A DNA stretch of 64,000 nt, taken from positions 57,852 to 121,851 of the IMG/VR virus record IMGVR_UViG_3300036770_003386, one strand, 5' to 3'. The translations under genes were made by a program, and so were the position numbers. This DNA is from a virus. The notes below the pieces were generated by a model. It did no database searches, was not told where the DNA came from, and saw only the letters and a program-made list of their open reading frames with translations. This document shows, one piece after another, positions 1 through 12,800 of the stretch (position 1 is its first letter; every line of letters begins with the position of its first letter).

Positions 1-3000
1 TAATCCAGGTGGTAAAAATATTGGATATGGGAATGTAACTTTAGTTGCAACTGAACCATCAGTTGAAGTTTGTATATCGTTCGGTCTTAGAGTTACTGGA
101 TCACCAATAATTGTTAATGTTGGTGTTCCAAATTCAACTGTTCTTATTTGCACAGTAACAGTTGCATTTCCTGGATCTTTTTTAGCAAAGAAAAGATCAA
201 CCGAAGTTAAAAATGCACCATTAATGTCATCATTGAATGAATTTAAACCCCTACTAGATCCAACAAGGAATGTTTGTGCTAAAGGATCAGCATGTCTTTG
301 TTGTTGTAGTATCCTTGTTACATTTGTTATATTTTGCGTAATATTTTGCGTAACATTTTGCGTAATATTTTGCGTAATATTTTGAGTTACATTAACTACA
401 GGTTCTGGAAGATTTATTGTTGAAATGTTTTCATTTCTAACGGCATTTAATGTTCTTGTTCTTATATTATTTGTAGTAGTTAATGAAGCATTTATAGTGT
501 GAATTCTAATTATATTTTGATATGTTTGTACAGTTCCCTCAGATAAGTAACTGGTTTCTGCTGATGATATATCAGTTCCATTTAATAATCCATTTTCATT
601 TATTTGACTTGAAGATAATTTAAATGTTTTGTTACCTGTAGGAACTCTTATGACTGGTGGTGGTAATGTATTTGGATCTCTAATAAAGAAAGTTCCAATT
701 AAATCACCATAATTATCTGTAATTAATCTTAAATCTTTAACATATGCTGCGGCACCACTAGTTTCTCCGATTAAAATTGCTCTACGAACTAAGTAACCAG
801 AATATAATCCTTGTGCTTCTTCCGATAGTGAAAATGTATCAATGTTTAATACTGTAGATGATTCACTATATGCTGTTGGTAAAATTTCTGATTTTGAATA
901 TGGATTTACATCGTATGTTTTTGATGGATTATTAAAAGGCCCAGATTTATGATTTGGTTGTGCAAGTCTAAATGTTATAATTGGAACACCATTATCAAAT
1001 CCAACTATATTTTCCCCAACAGTAAAACTACCATCAGTTCCTGGATTTTGTAGTTGTACATCACTAGTTACTTCGATTAATTTTGGAGTAAAATCAATTG
1101 TAGAAATACCATCTAGGAATGAATAATATTGAGTAAATGCTCTTAAATTAGATACAGAAAACTCAGTATTTCTTGATCTCATGAAAGTATCAAATTCACT
1201 TTCAATAAATGATCTTTCTGTTGATCTTGAAGTGCCACTGTCAGAAGAAGTAAATGTTTCTTGAGAAACTGTACCATCACTTAAACTTAATTCTGTCCAA
1301 GTGTCTCTTACTTGACCAACACCCAATCCACCAGATCCAGTTCCTGTAGTATTATCAACATTATTTAAAGTAATCCTCTCAGTATTGACTTTACTTTCTA
1401 AATTCAGACTATTATTGTGTGTAATAACTCTATCGGGAAGTTCAACAGTCCTTATCCAAGTATCTCTAAATGGATTTAATCTAACATCACCAACATATTG
1501 AATAACGTGGAATGGATTTACATTTTCAACTCTTGTTGCCAATGGTTGTTCTATCCAATCAACACTTTCATAATCCAAAGTAATTACTTGTCCCGTCTTT
1601 TTAACTCTATTATCTAATAGTTCAAAATTTTGAGATAAATCTAACTCATAATCCGCAGAATTTGCTAATGGTATAATTTGATTTTTTAAACTATTTTTTG
1701 ATATTAATGGAGTTAATTCATTGTTATCTGAAATTTCTGCTAGAGAATTTCCTAAATCAATAAAATTATCATTTCTAAAAGAATCGGCAAAAAATCCTGT
1801 TTTGAATCTGTTTATACCATCAGCATCCTGTATCTGCAATGTTTGTGTGTCTAATTCTAATAGTGATAATGAAGTTACAACCTCTAAATTTTCTACTCTA
1901 TCTTCAATCTTTCCAATATCTCTCATAGTATATCTTCTATTATCAACTAAAGATACTTTTGCATCACTAGTATCATAAAGATATGGTGGTAATGAAATAG
2001 ATGCTATTTCTAACAAATCTCCTGACTTATAAGGTTCTTTTGGATTAGTTGATGATATTCCTTTTTCAACAACAAAAGATCCATAACTATCCAAATATAC
2101 TTTATCAATTCTTCCAAGATAGAAATTGTAGTTTACTAAACTAGACTCATTTGGGGTAAATATTACTTTTGGACCGTTTCCAAAATTTCTTGATGAAAAA
2201 TCAAAAGGTGAAGATGATGATCCACTAAAGTATGATACTCTTGGTCTAAAGTCCAATGTGTCAGAGGATCTAATATTTAAAAATCCTATGTTTGGTATAT
2301 CTTTACCATAATTTTCATCATTGTAACTTAATATGCTAAATAAGTCTCCCGAATCTGTTGAAGAAACATCATAATGATCAATAACTATAGTGAGTTTTTT
2401 AGTTGGTTCTTGTTCGTTTGAATTTCTTATTATTTTTGAATAATCATAATATTGGTTTTTTTGTCCTTTATCTAATTTAAAAATATTGGTAATATTTTTA
2501 TATCTTCCAAATGACACTGATTCTATTGGTGATGTAATATTAGATTGTTCAAATGATACTTCTTCACCAACTTGGAATTTATTGCCATTTAAATATACAA
2601 TCTCAACACTATTTGGATAAAGAGGATCTTTTTTAACAATTCTTGCTATAGAATTGCTTGTTTTACCTGTTATATTTTCCCCAACTATTGAATTATTATA
2701 AACTCCATATAGAGAAGAAAAGTTTAATCTGTCAAAAGTTGGAAGAGATGAATCCAAAGATTCATAAACTGCCAAAACTCTAATTACATCTGGATATCTT
2801 AAACAAATTTCATTATCTTGAACTCTTAATCCATAATATCTATTAAAAGTTAATCCATCGTTAATAGATGATCCAGAATTAGATCCAGATTGTTCATATT
2901 TTGATAACTCAACATTAACTAAAGTACTCTTTTTATGAACTTTAGTTTTACTTTGTATACCAGTCTTTACAAATGTGCCATTAACAATATAGGTAGTCTT

Positions 3001-5280
3001 ACCATTAGTTATGCCATTAAATGTAATTTGTGTATATTCGGGATTAAAAGTAACTTGGTCATCAGTTAAAGACTCTATAGTTCCATCGTCATAATGAATA
3101 GAATACTTCTCTGCATCAAAAGTGTCAAATTTTATAGATCCAGAATTTCCCGGTAAAGTAAAATCTCCTGTTGATAATGTTAATGATCCTCCAGATATTG
3201 TATTAGAAGATACTGATTGTGCAGAAAATGTTAATTGTGAGTTACTAAGATCTATACTAGAAATATTTGTATTAGGTAATACTGAATATAAATATCCAGA
3301 ATTTTGATCTCTTATTACAGAATTGCCAACTATGAATCTAGATTGTAGATTTGAATCTGTAATGTCACCATTATTTACATTAGATACTGAAGATACACTT
3401 GATAATGTAAAAGTTGTTCCATCAGCAGATACATTAGTAACACTATTATAAGTTTCTGTACTAAATCCAACTCTAGAATATTTTACTATTGTATCAGTCG
3501 ATATTCCACTAAAAGGTTTATTTGCAGTTCTTACTACCCCATCAGATCCTATAGTAATTTGATCTTGACCACTAAAACCAACTGGAATAAAGGATTCTAA
3601 AACAGAATCTGCTAAAAATGCAGGACTTCCAGAAGAATAAACAGATTTAATATCTGATGATTTATAAGACCTTACACCTAAAATCGATCTAGATTGTAAA
3701 GTTATACCATTAATAGAAATATTTTCATTAACTAAAAATGTTCCAGATGTTTGTCTTACAACTGCAAGATTATTACTAGTTCCTGCAGAAACAACATATC
3801 CAGTAGCACCACTGCTATTTCCTGTAATAATTGATCCTGCTGGTAATTCTGTTGCAGTTAATGAATTATTTAAAGTTAAATGTGTATAAAACTGAATATC
3901 ATAAAGATATAAATCCCATTTTGTCCTTGCTCCTTCATAAGCAGCATCAGTAAGTTTACATAAATAAATTCTTGCAGATCCCAATTCAACTCCACCTGGA
4001 GTTGAAGTTGCACCATTTCTTCTCCTACTGTAAAAATAGACTGTAGATCTATTTACAGGAGCTCCGTAAATATTATTGATTCTTAAAATATTACCCATCT
4101 TAAAGGGTACTAAAGCACCAGTAACTGTTTGAGTATCTCTTGGTTTTTCAATATCTAAAATAGTTGTGCTGGTTTTTTCAACGTCATATCCTTTTACATA
4201 TGCTTTGCCAGGACTTATAGTAACACACATTAAATCATCTGAAGGTGTATTTCCTCCAGTTGTAGTATTACCATCAAAGTAAATTCCATTATTACCTAAT
4301 AAATTATTTAATGAATTATTGATAGAAATATTAAAGGGTGTTACTGTGTAATTACCAGATTCATCATAAGTTCTCTGGGCAAGATAGTCTTTTATTAAAT
4401 TGTAATCAGTTTTGTTCTCTATTCTTTTAAGAAATCCATTTTCAACTCTTAGTAATTCTATAAAATCAGTATCATTTATATCAGACAAAGATTTTTTTGT
4501 TAATGATAAATTTATTTTTAAACGATCTGCACCAGGTGCAACAAAGTTTGTAAATCCTTTTGCGTTATCAAATAAAGATTCATCTTCTTTTGTTGTTATA
4601 ATATTCTCAGATACTCTTAACCCAACTCTATATGAAGAAATGTTATTATAATAATCTAATATTAAAGTTTGTTTATTTACATTTACAAAAGTTCCTCTAA
4701 CAAAATATATACCATTATCAATTGAAACTGAAGATCCTAACACAGTTGCATTATCAGATATTAATGATGCAAAGGGAGTTCCATCAGATATTAATACGTT
4801 GTTTATTCCATAAGATACTGGTTGTGTTGATAATAAAGATTCTCCATCCGAAAAGACTGATTGATTGAAACTATTGTCAGAATCTAAGTACTTTACATAA
4901 ATTGTAATATTTTCTACACCACTACTATTCGGAAAAACTACTTCTTTTACAATTGCTGATATCCCAGATACCTCTCCTCTAATTATCTGACCAACATATT
5001 TTTCTATATAGAGTGAAATATCAACTCCGAAAGATGTAGAATTTAATTTTACTGCACAATATTCTGAGTCATATGATACACCACCAGGTATTACCATAGA
5101 ACCTTCTTTGAAAATATGACTTCCAAAAGATTCTATTTGGTTTTGTAAAATAGACTGTATTGTATTTAATTCTCTAGACTGAACTGGCTTTGCCGGATTG
5201 AAAAGAACTTTATAAAAGTTCTTTGTAGAATCAAAGTCATCAAAATATGGATTAACATTGAGATTAGTTTTTTGTGCCAT
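1..5280 (-). CDS. DUF4815-type virion structural protein (3' end outside window)
   Basis: Open from an ATG at 5280 to the left edge, 1760 codons with no stop, so the C-terminus is missing. The N-terminus (MAQKTNLNVNPYFDDFD, then VLFNPAKPVQSRELN and IQSILQNQIESFG) matches what I know of DUF4815 proteins, tail or baseplate-associated structural proteins of T4-like cyanophages. The rest is beta-rich, Ser/Asn/Thr-rich sequence as in fibre and baseplate proteins. Around residues 1630-1650 there are five tandem TQN(I/V) units followed by a QQQRHADPLAQTF segment, as in other phage fibre-type proteins. It begins 3 bases after the gp8 stop, so it is probably co-transcribed with gp8 from the late promoter at 6888. 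The family call is good; the exact virion position is inference. Confidence 0.85.
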   Translation of the reverse strand, partial: MAQKTNLNVNPYFDDFDSTKNFYKVLFNPAKPVQSRELNTIQSILQNQIESFGSHIFKEGSMVIPGGVSYDSEYCAVKLNSTSFGVDISLYIEKYVGQIIRGEVSGISAIVKEVVFPNSSGVENITIYVKYLDSDNSFNQSVFSDGESLLSTQPVSYGINNVLISDGTPFASLISDNATVLGSSVSIDNGIYFVRGTFVNVNKQTLILDYYNNISSYRVGLRVSENIITTKEDESLFDNAKGFTNFVAPGADRLKINLSLTKKSLSDINDTDFIELLRVENGFLKRIENKTDYNLIKDYLAQRTYDESGNYTVTPFNISINNSLNNLLGNNGIYFDGNTTTGGNTPSDDLMCVTISPGKAYVKGYDVEKTSTTILDIEKPRDTQTVTGALVPFKMGNILRINNIYGAPVNRSTVYFYSRRRNGATSTPGGVELGSARIYLCKLTDAAYEGARTKWDLYLYDIQFYTHLTLNNSLTATELPAGSIITGNSSGATGYVVSAGTSNNLAVVRQTSGTFLVNENISINGITLQSRSILGVRSYKSSDIKSVYSSGSPAFLADSVLESFIPVGFSGQDQITIGSDGVVRTANKPFSGISTDTIVKYSRVGFSTETYNSVTNVSADGTTFTLSSVSSVSNVNNGDITDSNLQSRFIVGNSVIRDQNSGYLYSVLPNTNISSIDLSNSQLTFSAQSVSSNTISGGSLTLSTGDFTLPGNSGSIKFDTFDAEKYSIHYDDGTIESLTDDQVTFNPEYTQITFNGITNGKTTYIVNGTFVKTGIQSKTKVHKKSTLVNVELSKYEQSGSNSGSSINDGLTFNRYYGLRVQDNEICLRYPDVIRVLAVYESLDSSLPTFDRLNFSSLYGVYNNSIVGENITGKTSNSIARIVKKDPLYPNSVEIVYLNGNKFQVGEEVSFEQSNITSPIESVSFGRYKNITNIFKLDKGQKNQYYDYSKIIRNSNEQEPTKKLTIVIDHYDVSSTDSGDLFSILSYNDENYGKDIPNIGFLNIRSSDTLDFRPRVSYFSGSSSSPFDFSSRNFGNGPKVIFTPNESSLVNYNFYLGRIDKVYLDSYGSFVVEKGISSTNPKEPYKSGDLLEIASISLPPYLYDTSDAKVSLVDNRRYTMRDIGKIEDRVENLEVVTSLSLLELDTQTLQIQDADGINRFKTGFFADSFRNDNFIDLGNSLAEISDNNELTPLISKNSLKNQIIPLANSADYELDLSQNFELLDNRVKKTGQVITLDYESVDWIEQPLATRVENVNPFHVIQYVGDVRLNPFRDTWIRTVELPDRVITHNNSLNLESKVNTERITLNNVDNTTGTGSGGLGVGQVRDTWTELSLSDGTVSQETFTSSDSGTSRSTERSFIESEFDTFMRSRNTEFSVSNLRAFTQYYSFLDGISTIDFTPKLIEVTSDVQLQNPGTDGSFTVGENIVGFDNGVPIITFRLAQPNHKSGPFNNPSKTYDVNPYSKSEILPTAYSESSTVLNIDTFSLSEEAQGLYSGYLVRRAILIGETSGAAAYVKDLRLITDNYGDLIGTFFIRDPNTLPPPVIRVPTGNKTFKLSSSQINENGLLNGTDISSAETSYLSEGTVQTYQNIIRIHTINASLTTTNNIRTRTLNAVRNENISTINLPEPVVNVTQNITQNITQNVTQNITQNITNVTRILQQQRHADPLAQTFLVGSSRGLNSFNDDINGAFLTSVDLFFAKKDPGNATVTVQIRTVEFGTPTLTIIGDPVTLRPNDIQTSTDGSVATKVTFPYPIFLPPGL
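325..395 (-). repeat. 15-bp tandem repeat coding TQN(I/V) units
   Basis: Five near-identical 15-base units (GCGTAATATTTT-type on the plus strand) lie inside the DUF4815 gene and encode T-Q-N-I/V-T in frame. It is a coding repeat, not a CRISPR array: there are no spacers. A five-residue period suggests a trimeric coiled-coil-like stalk or hinge and could change copy number by slippage. Confidence 0.8.
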
Positions 5281-5283
5281 TTT

Positions 5284-6867
5284 TTAAAATTCTAGAATAA
5301 TTTTAATATCTTCTTTTTGTCTAGAGTTTCTTTGTACTAAAGGTCTGTTATCGATGTAAATAATATCTCCAGATGTTTTATTTATTTCAGGACTTGCAAT
5401 ACCAGAAGTAAAAGATACATCAAGGTTAATTATTTTATTTTGAACTGTTAATGTTGATGCGCTAAACGATGAATCTATCGAACATAAAAATCCACTATCA
5501 ATACCTCTAATTGAACCACCAGAAGAACTAAAGTCAATTGAAGCGTTTGCTGAAGAGGAAATACCAACATAATCAGTTTGATCATATGTTGATTGATTAT
5601 AGTATAATGATCTGTCTTTAAAATATTTTAAAACTTTTGTATCTCTATCATAAGATGCCACATATCCAACTACTTTATCTCCATTCGTCAGAGTTTGTTC
5701 TATTTTTTCACCAACAGTTGGTAAAGTTGTTCCATATGGTATAACTTTTAATGATGTTAAACCAGAAAATCTGTCCGAAGTATAAGATTCTGTGGATATA
5801 AATTTAGTTGGATTTTTTAATATTCCTATTTGAGCAAATTTTGTATCTACCGGGAAATCTTTGGAAGAATCATCAAATCTAGAGTAGATTAAAACCTTAT
5901 CTGATCCCATTTCCCTATATAAATCATATCCATGCCCTCTTGAAGGTGGTATTATTGGTATTAGTTTTGCTGGAAATGGAATAGTGTCTACAGTTTGAAG
6001 TGGACCAAGATCAACAATTCCATAAGTATATCCACTACCACCTGCAGTTACTGTGGTTTTTATTATTTGACCATCTTCGTTTGCTTCAACAAAAACTCTA
6101 CCTCCAGATCCATCACCTAAAATATCTACCTCTCCTGTAGCATAATTACTTCCTTGACTTTCAATATACACAAACTTAATTTGATTATTGTTAAGGGTAG
6201 AATCTCCATTATCTCTAATAGATTGTATTTGGGATAATGTTGAAGTTTCCCAACTATTTGGTAATGGTATATATTCAGTGGAATCAAATTTAATAATATC
6301 TGTAGGGGGAACAGTAAATAGATATTTCCAAATATAACCATCTCCACTATTGCCGGCTCTAGATGGTTCTAAATCTGTAAATAGTGGTTCATCTTGAGAT
6401 TGATTTCCAGTTGTATTGATACCACTAGAACCATTAGATATGCAAATATATACTTGATACTGACTATTCATTACATAATAATTAGAATCATATAATCTAG
6501 CCCTATTAGTAACTGCGGATGGATTTGTGACACTATAATCGTGTCTATACATATCATATCTTACACCTTGCGTCCAATCAATCTTTCTTACACATCTCCT
6601 AATATTTTGAGATGTTACTTTTTTTCCATATAAAATAGTGTCTCCATAATGAGGAAGATAATCAAAGTTGTCAGTAGGATTTGGTAATACTGCACTATCA
6701 GCATCAACTAAATCTGGACTGTCCCAATTTTCACTTCTACCAAATCCATTTATTCCTGGATTTGGTAGACCAACGAAAATATAATAATTATCAGTCCCAG
6801 TATCTATTGAATTAATAAAATTATTTGTATTTAAAATTCTAAATTGGTCTGTAACAAAGGCTGGCAT
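5284..6867 (-). CDS. 8: Baseplate wedge protein gp8
   Basis: 527 residues from an ATG at 6867. Several T4 gp8 landmarks are visible in the right order: FGRSENW near residue 42, a PTDNFDYL/HYGDT segment, RRCVRKIDWTQGVRYDMY, GDGYIWKYLFTVPPTD near 175, EYIPLP, and a C-terminal IIYIDNRPLVQRN...IKIILEF matching the gp8 end. T4 gp8 is 334 residues; the extra length lies largely after residue 230, where two Gly/Tyr-rich units (GSNYATGEVDI and GGSGYTYGIVDL) occur that also recur in the giant neighbour. gp8 joins gp7 and gp10 in the T4 wedge. It sits directly after the giant gene and has its own late promoter. Confidence 0.9.
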   Translation of the reverse strand: MPAFVTDQFRILNTNNFINSIDTGTDNYYIFVGLPNPGINGFGRSENWDSPDLVDADSAVLPNPTDNFDYLPHYGDTILYGKKVTSQNIRRCVRKIDWTQGVRYDMYRHDYSVTNPSAVTNRARLYDSNYYVMNSQYQVYICISNGSSGINTTGNQSQDEPLFTDLEPSRAGNSGDGYIWKYLFTVPPTDIIKFDSTEYIPLPNSWETSTLSQIQSIRDNGDSTLNNNQIKFVYIESQGSNYATGEVDILGDGSGGRVFVEANEDGQIIKTTVTAGGSGYTYGIVDLGPLQTVDTIPFPAKLIPIIPPSRGHGYDLYREMGSDKVLIYSRFDDSSKDFPVDTKFAQIGILKNPTKFISTESYTSDRFSGLTSLKVIPYGTTLPTVGEKIEQTLTNGDKVVGYVASYDRDTKVLKYFKDRSLYYNQSTYDQTDYVGISSSANASIDFSSSGGSIRGIDSGFLCSIDSSFSASTLTVQNKIINLDVSFTSGIASPEINKTSGDIIYIDNRPLVQRNSRQKEDIKIILEF

Positions 6868-6887
6868 ATTAACCTGGTTTTTTTTAT

Positions 6888-6895
6888 TATTTATA
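6888..6895 (-). promoter_or_regulatory. T4-type late promoter upstream of gp8
   Basis: The minus strand reads TATAAATA 21 bases before the gp8 start, the exact T4 late promoter octamer recognised by gp55-type sigma. It lies at the 3' end of the giant gene and would allow gp8 and the DUF4815 gene to be expressed separately from it. Confidence 0.75.
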
Positions 6896-9800
6896 TTATG
6901 TTTTTAAATCTTTTTTAAGAGCACCTGTTCTTCTTAGTCCATATCCTTTTCTTTGAACTGTTGGATGAGTTGTCAAACCAGAATTAATCTCATATCCACT
7001 TACACCTATAGAGACAGGATTAGAAGATCTAGTAAATCCACTAATTTTACCCCAAGAAAACTTTCCTACAGGATTTGACAATGTTCCAGTGGTTGCAATA
7101 CCAACAATATTTGTACTATTTGATATATTACAGGTTATAATTCCAGTAAGTGTATCAATTCCATGTATATAATAAATATTATCCAAGTAAGAAGTTGATA
7201 CTCCAATAATATCACTTTCATTTTGATCTATAGTTGTCAATCCAGTACCAACTTGAGTATCAAAAATATAAATTGGATATCCAACTGAAAGATCTGAATA
7301 AACCTCATCAGATTTAAACAGTTTAAATTCTATGGATAAATCTGTTCCAATACCATTAGTTGTCCCAATACCTGTAATTATTCCATCAAATCCTACAACA
7401 ACATTTGCATTTAAACATTCCTCAAACTCAATATCAGGGTATTCTATTATTACTTGAGGTGGATTTGTGTTTGTGTAACCAAATCCTGGGTTGACAATAG
7501 TTGCATTTGATATAGATCCAGATGAAATAGTTAATGATGCTGTAGCAGTTGTTCCAACACCAACTCCAACTCCATAATAAGGATTTGATATTTTTATGTC
7601 TATAGATCCCCCCGCATAACCAAAACCACTATTTACTATGGAAAGTGATTGTATTGTACCAGCTGCAGAAACAACCGCAGTTACAATACCAACTTCTATA
7701 GACTCATTAGATGGAATAATTAAAAGATTAATTTTTTCTGTGGGAAGTTCTTCTTCATAATCAAAGAAACTTGCATTGTCAACAAATACCTCATTATCTG
7801 ACGATGAAAAGTCTTTTATAATTTTTGCAGTTGGATATACTTGAGGTTCTAAAGAATCTCTAGATTTTGAGTATAAAATGTCATTAATTATAATATCTTC
7901 CTTTTGCTTTATCCAAAATATCGGTTTTTGATTTTCTTCATCCACTCCCTGTTCAGAATATAAATTAGTTTCCATTAAATCTGATGAAATAAAGTCAAAA
8001 ATAGTCCTTGTATTTTGAGTAACTGTATTTTGTAAATTAGAATTATTACTATAAATCTGTACAGTATCACCAATCTGAAGTAATTCATCGACTTCTACTC
8101 TCTGAGAGTCCACATCTCTAGTTCCTACGTAGAAATAAATTTCCACATTATCATCTACTTTGGGGGCTGTTAAAAATCTTACTGATGACCCACCAGTAAA
8201 TTCATATGCAGTTCCTGGTTCTTGAAGAATTCCATTTACAAAAATAACTAACAGTGAATCAAAATCTATAACCTGAGAATCTGGATCATCAATATTTGTT
8301 TGGAAACTTAAAAGTTCATCTTCATAATATAATGGATAGTTTAATCTTGACCCATTTTGGAAACGTCTTATAGAGTCAATTAAATTTAACTCTCCAAATT
8401 GCCATGCAGCAAAATCATCATTATAAGTTTCTAAAACTGCAAGTTTAAATTCTTCTATTGGCTCTGATAAATCTTTTGCTGTTACTAACCCAACTGGTCT
8501 AAAAATATCACCTCTTCTAAAATTGTAACCAGGTCTTGTAATTTTAAAGGATGAAACTTCAAATAATGTAGTACCAATACCAACATTATTAGGACTTGCA
8601 CCAACTTCAACATTCATTAGTAACCCAATTCCAGTTTCAGTTGTCTCACCAATTCCCAATCTTGATACGCCTATAATTGGTAAATTTTCATAACTTGGTG
8701 GTGACACTTGAATTATTGGATTGCTATATCCTGTGCCACCTGCCCCTACAGTAAACGATAAAGTTCCACCCGCCCCAACAGAAGCAGTTATAGTTGCAGG
8801 GTCTCCCATGTGTCCAGACTCAGTAACTCCGATGGAAATAGTACCTCTATATCCAGAACCAAAATTTAAATCTTCGTACCAAGGATATATCGTTCCATAA
8901 CCAATATAATAATGTGGTAAGGTGCTTGTGCCAACTTGAACTGAGAATGATGTTGTACCAATGCCAACAAGATTTAAAGAATAATTATGAGATGGAAAGT
9001 AAGAAACAATTCCTGGATTTGATGGGCAAGTAAATGCTAATCCGACAATTTTTACTTGATTAGCACCAATAAGACCATCTGTAGAAGGTGCAAAAACTCT
9101 TAGTATACCAGTTTCATTATTATATGAAACCGTAGTAAATGCAATTGAATTTCCTGTTGTTGCTATACCAATTATGTCAGTAATAGTACCATTTACATCC
9201 AAAGATGCTTTTACTTTTGCTCCAACCAATGGGGCATATCCAAGACCTGCAGTAGATCCTAAAGAAACAATAATTCCACCTCTTGGTAATTGGTTTTGGT
9301 TTACATCTGATTCGGAAATTGTAATTTCATCATTATCATTTCTTATTCCACTGAAAACAACACTAGTAATTCCAACTGAAGGATTTTCTACAATTTTAAA
9401 ATTATAATCTGTTATATTTTCAGTAAGTGGAGTCTGATAAATTCCATTTATGAATAATATGCCATTTCCAGATGTAGTACCTAAACCAACAGTATTAATT
9501 CCTTGAGACTTTAATATAAATGTTTCGCCTATACCTGTAAACTGTGAAGAGATATCATCAAAAATAACATTTGTAGAGTAATCTTGCCTTAAAAATACTC
9601 TTCCACTAAAACTTGCTCTAGATCTCTCTAAATTTCTTTCATCCTTTGTAACTAAGTCAAATATGTTTCCTCTAGGTGGTTGTGTGAAATATATTTCATC
9701 TTCGAATATGTTATAAGAACCTCTGTAAATTTTAACTTCTGAGTCATCCAGATGTGAAGTTGCCGAAGTTCCAACAAATCCTCTTTCAACTTCTACAATG

Positions 9801-12800
9801 TTCTTATCTCCAGTAAAGAATAATATTGGTCCGGAATTACTAGTTCCAATTCCAACATTTAAAACTCGCATATATTCATCACCTATTTTCAATAAATCAG
9901 TTGGTTTAATTGAACTTATTCCACTTAATGTAAAGAAAGTGGATCCAATGGAAATTTGCCCGTCATTACCCGACAAGGAATGTGCTATACCAGTATAAGT
10001 TAATGGATATTGTGCTAAGTTATTAATAGTAATCAGAGACTTTTCATTTTTTTTGTACATTTCAAATATGTGAGCATTACCTTCACCAAGATCAGTAAAT
10101 GTAACTCCTGTTCCAGAATTTGCATTTGATTCAGTTAATGCAATTTTAAATTCACTATTTGATAACTTAATAGCATAAACACTTGAAGGTAATCTATCTG
10201 TTGAAATTCCAGTATCAGTTATTGATCCAGATGGAATTCCCATGGCACTTTGACCAAGACCAATAAAAGTTGATTTTGGTTTATAAATTAAATTCTCCCC
10301 AGTACTGAAGAAATGATTATTTATTGTAAAAACACCAGTAACAGGATTTAAAACATTAGTGTCGAAAGGATCAAAAGATTTTGCAAATATTGGAGTATTT
10401 CTGTATCTTAATTTGAAGTTTAATCTATCAATGTTATTTGAATTCAATCCAAAATATTTTGCAATGTTTAAATCTTCATACAGTGGAGTTAATGAAAGTG
10501 GTTGAGGAATATTTATTTGATCTAAGAATTTATAAAAAACTTCATTATAATGCTGTACAGTTATAGATTCTCCATTAAATTCATTGTAAGGTGTAAATAT
10601 TACTTCAAATTTGTTTTGATCTACGAAAGAACTAAATGTTCCTATTCCAGAACTGTTACTAACTATTAAAATTGGATATTCTACAATAACGGAATTAAGA
10701 TCATCGTGAATAACCGCCAATTGGTGCAATGAACTAGTATTCCCAACACTAACTTTAACAAAAGATTTTACACTAGAGAAAAGTTCGGAATCATATGAGA
10801 AGATTGTAGAAGATGATGAAACAGTAGATGTCCCAGAGTCTAATATAACAGTTCTCTCACTAGTATCCGATTGTCTTGTTGATTTAAATCTATATGTATC
10901 TATTCCAGAAGAAGTATCATCAAAACAGATAGTTTTTGTCCTAACTGTGATATTATTTTCTGATTGATTTAAATAATTTAATTTTATTAATCCACCACTC
11001 ACTGACAGCCCAAATGATCCTATAAATCCGTAACTAAAATCATTCTCATCGTTTCCATCAAAATAATAATCACTATGATAAACATCATTCCCATCATAAG
11101 TTGCATAAATCTCAACATAATTCATTTCAAAAGTAGTTTTATTTAAAACATGAATTTGTGAATAAAATGAAGAATATAGTGAAGAATCTAATGATAAAAT
11201 ATCTTCAGACTCTTCTGGTAATATTACATTTACTGTGTTGAATATATTGGATGATCCTACAGTTAAAGAAGATTCCGATTCTAATGTAGTTAAAAATCTA
11301 CTTCCTAATATTTTTATTTCATAATCAATATTATATGGGTCTGTTGGTTCAAATAAGAAGTAGTAATTTTTAACATCGTCAACTACTGGAGTTATTTCTG
11401 CAATTTTTGTACCAAATACATTTGAATCTTCCCCAATAACATATAAATTACTTACTGTATTTTTTTCAAGGAAAAATACATCATCATTATTTTTAAGGGA
11501 AATAATTTCAGAAAATTGAACTTCATTTGTACCATCCTCCACTAAATTTTGATTAGCAGATCTTATTTGAATTAAAAATCTTCCATAAAGTTGATCTTTT
11601 GGGAGAGATAAAATAATTTGATTCAATCTTCGTTCATTATCATCAGAACTGGAAAATTCTCTACTTATATCGTCTATTTGTAAAACTCTATTAGTTCTTG
11701 CTTCTACATAATCAGTTAACTTTAAATTTTTAAATCTTATAATTCTAGATACGTCGGAAATCGTATCATAATCACGAACAAAATCTAAATTTTTAATTAC
11801 ATCAACCCTAGATTCGGATATAAAGGATTGTATTGAGTCTATTCTTGAACTTGGTACTAACCCTGTAGAAACTATTCCACTAGTAACTGATGAAATTTGT
11901 GTATCCGCAAAATTTTTGGTTCCAATTGGATGAACCATAGAGTTGACAACGGGAGAAATTTGATCCCAAGTTTTTTCACTCTTTATAGTATATGATAAAT
12001 TTTGGTAATAATCATTATCTGGTAAGTATTGAAAATCATTACTGAGTTTACCTATATCGTCTTCCCAATCTAAAGATTTAATATTTTCTGCTCCAACTAT
12101 AAAAGAACCGCTAACAACAGATAAATTTTCAACTGTAGCTAAATATCCACTAGAAAATCCTTTTATTACATCACCTACATGTAATTGATAATCACCAGAA
12201 AGTTTTAAATAATTTTTATTAGATTTTTCAACAATTAAATCGGTAATAATAATATCATCAGACTGTAAAACAATCGATATTTGTTCTCCTAATTCAAATA
12301 TACTATAGTCTTGTTCAACGCTAAAAATTGGGTAATTGGATTTTTTAACTATAGTAGCAAAAGTATTAATTTGGAATGTTACTGCAATTCCTGGATCACC
12401 ATACAACTCTGGTATTTGAATTACCATTCTTCCAGGGTTTGAATTTGAAGTGTAATCAATTACTTTGAAGAATTGATATCCATGATTTTCAGAATCAAAT
12501 CCAATACCACTATCTGGTATTATTTCAATGTTTTCAATAAATACTTCATCATTAATAGCAAACGGATCATTTGTAAATCCTAAAATAGGAGTTTTTATCA
12601 AACATGTTAATATTCCCGCTCTTGATGATTCAATTCTGTCTATTATAATACCATTAGAATTATCTACAGATTTTATAGTTACCGGAGTTGATGGTAACCC
12701 ATTGACTGGTACTTCAATAGTAACCAATTCTATATTTGCATTACCAAGTCCACCCCCAGACATTTTAGCTCTAAGGAGACCGTTATCTATTTTTTTTCCA

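Noticed and set aside
300-400. Possible CRISPR-like repeat
   Set aside because: Units are contiguous, 15 bases, in frame with the DUF4815 protein, and have no spacers.
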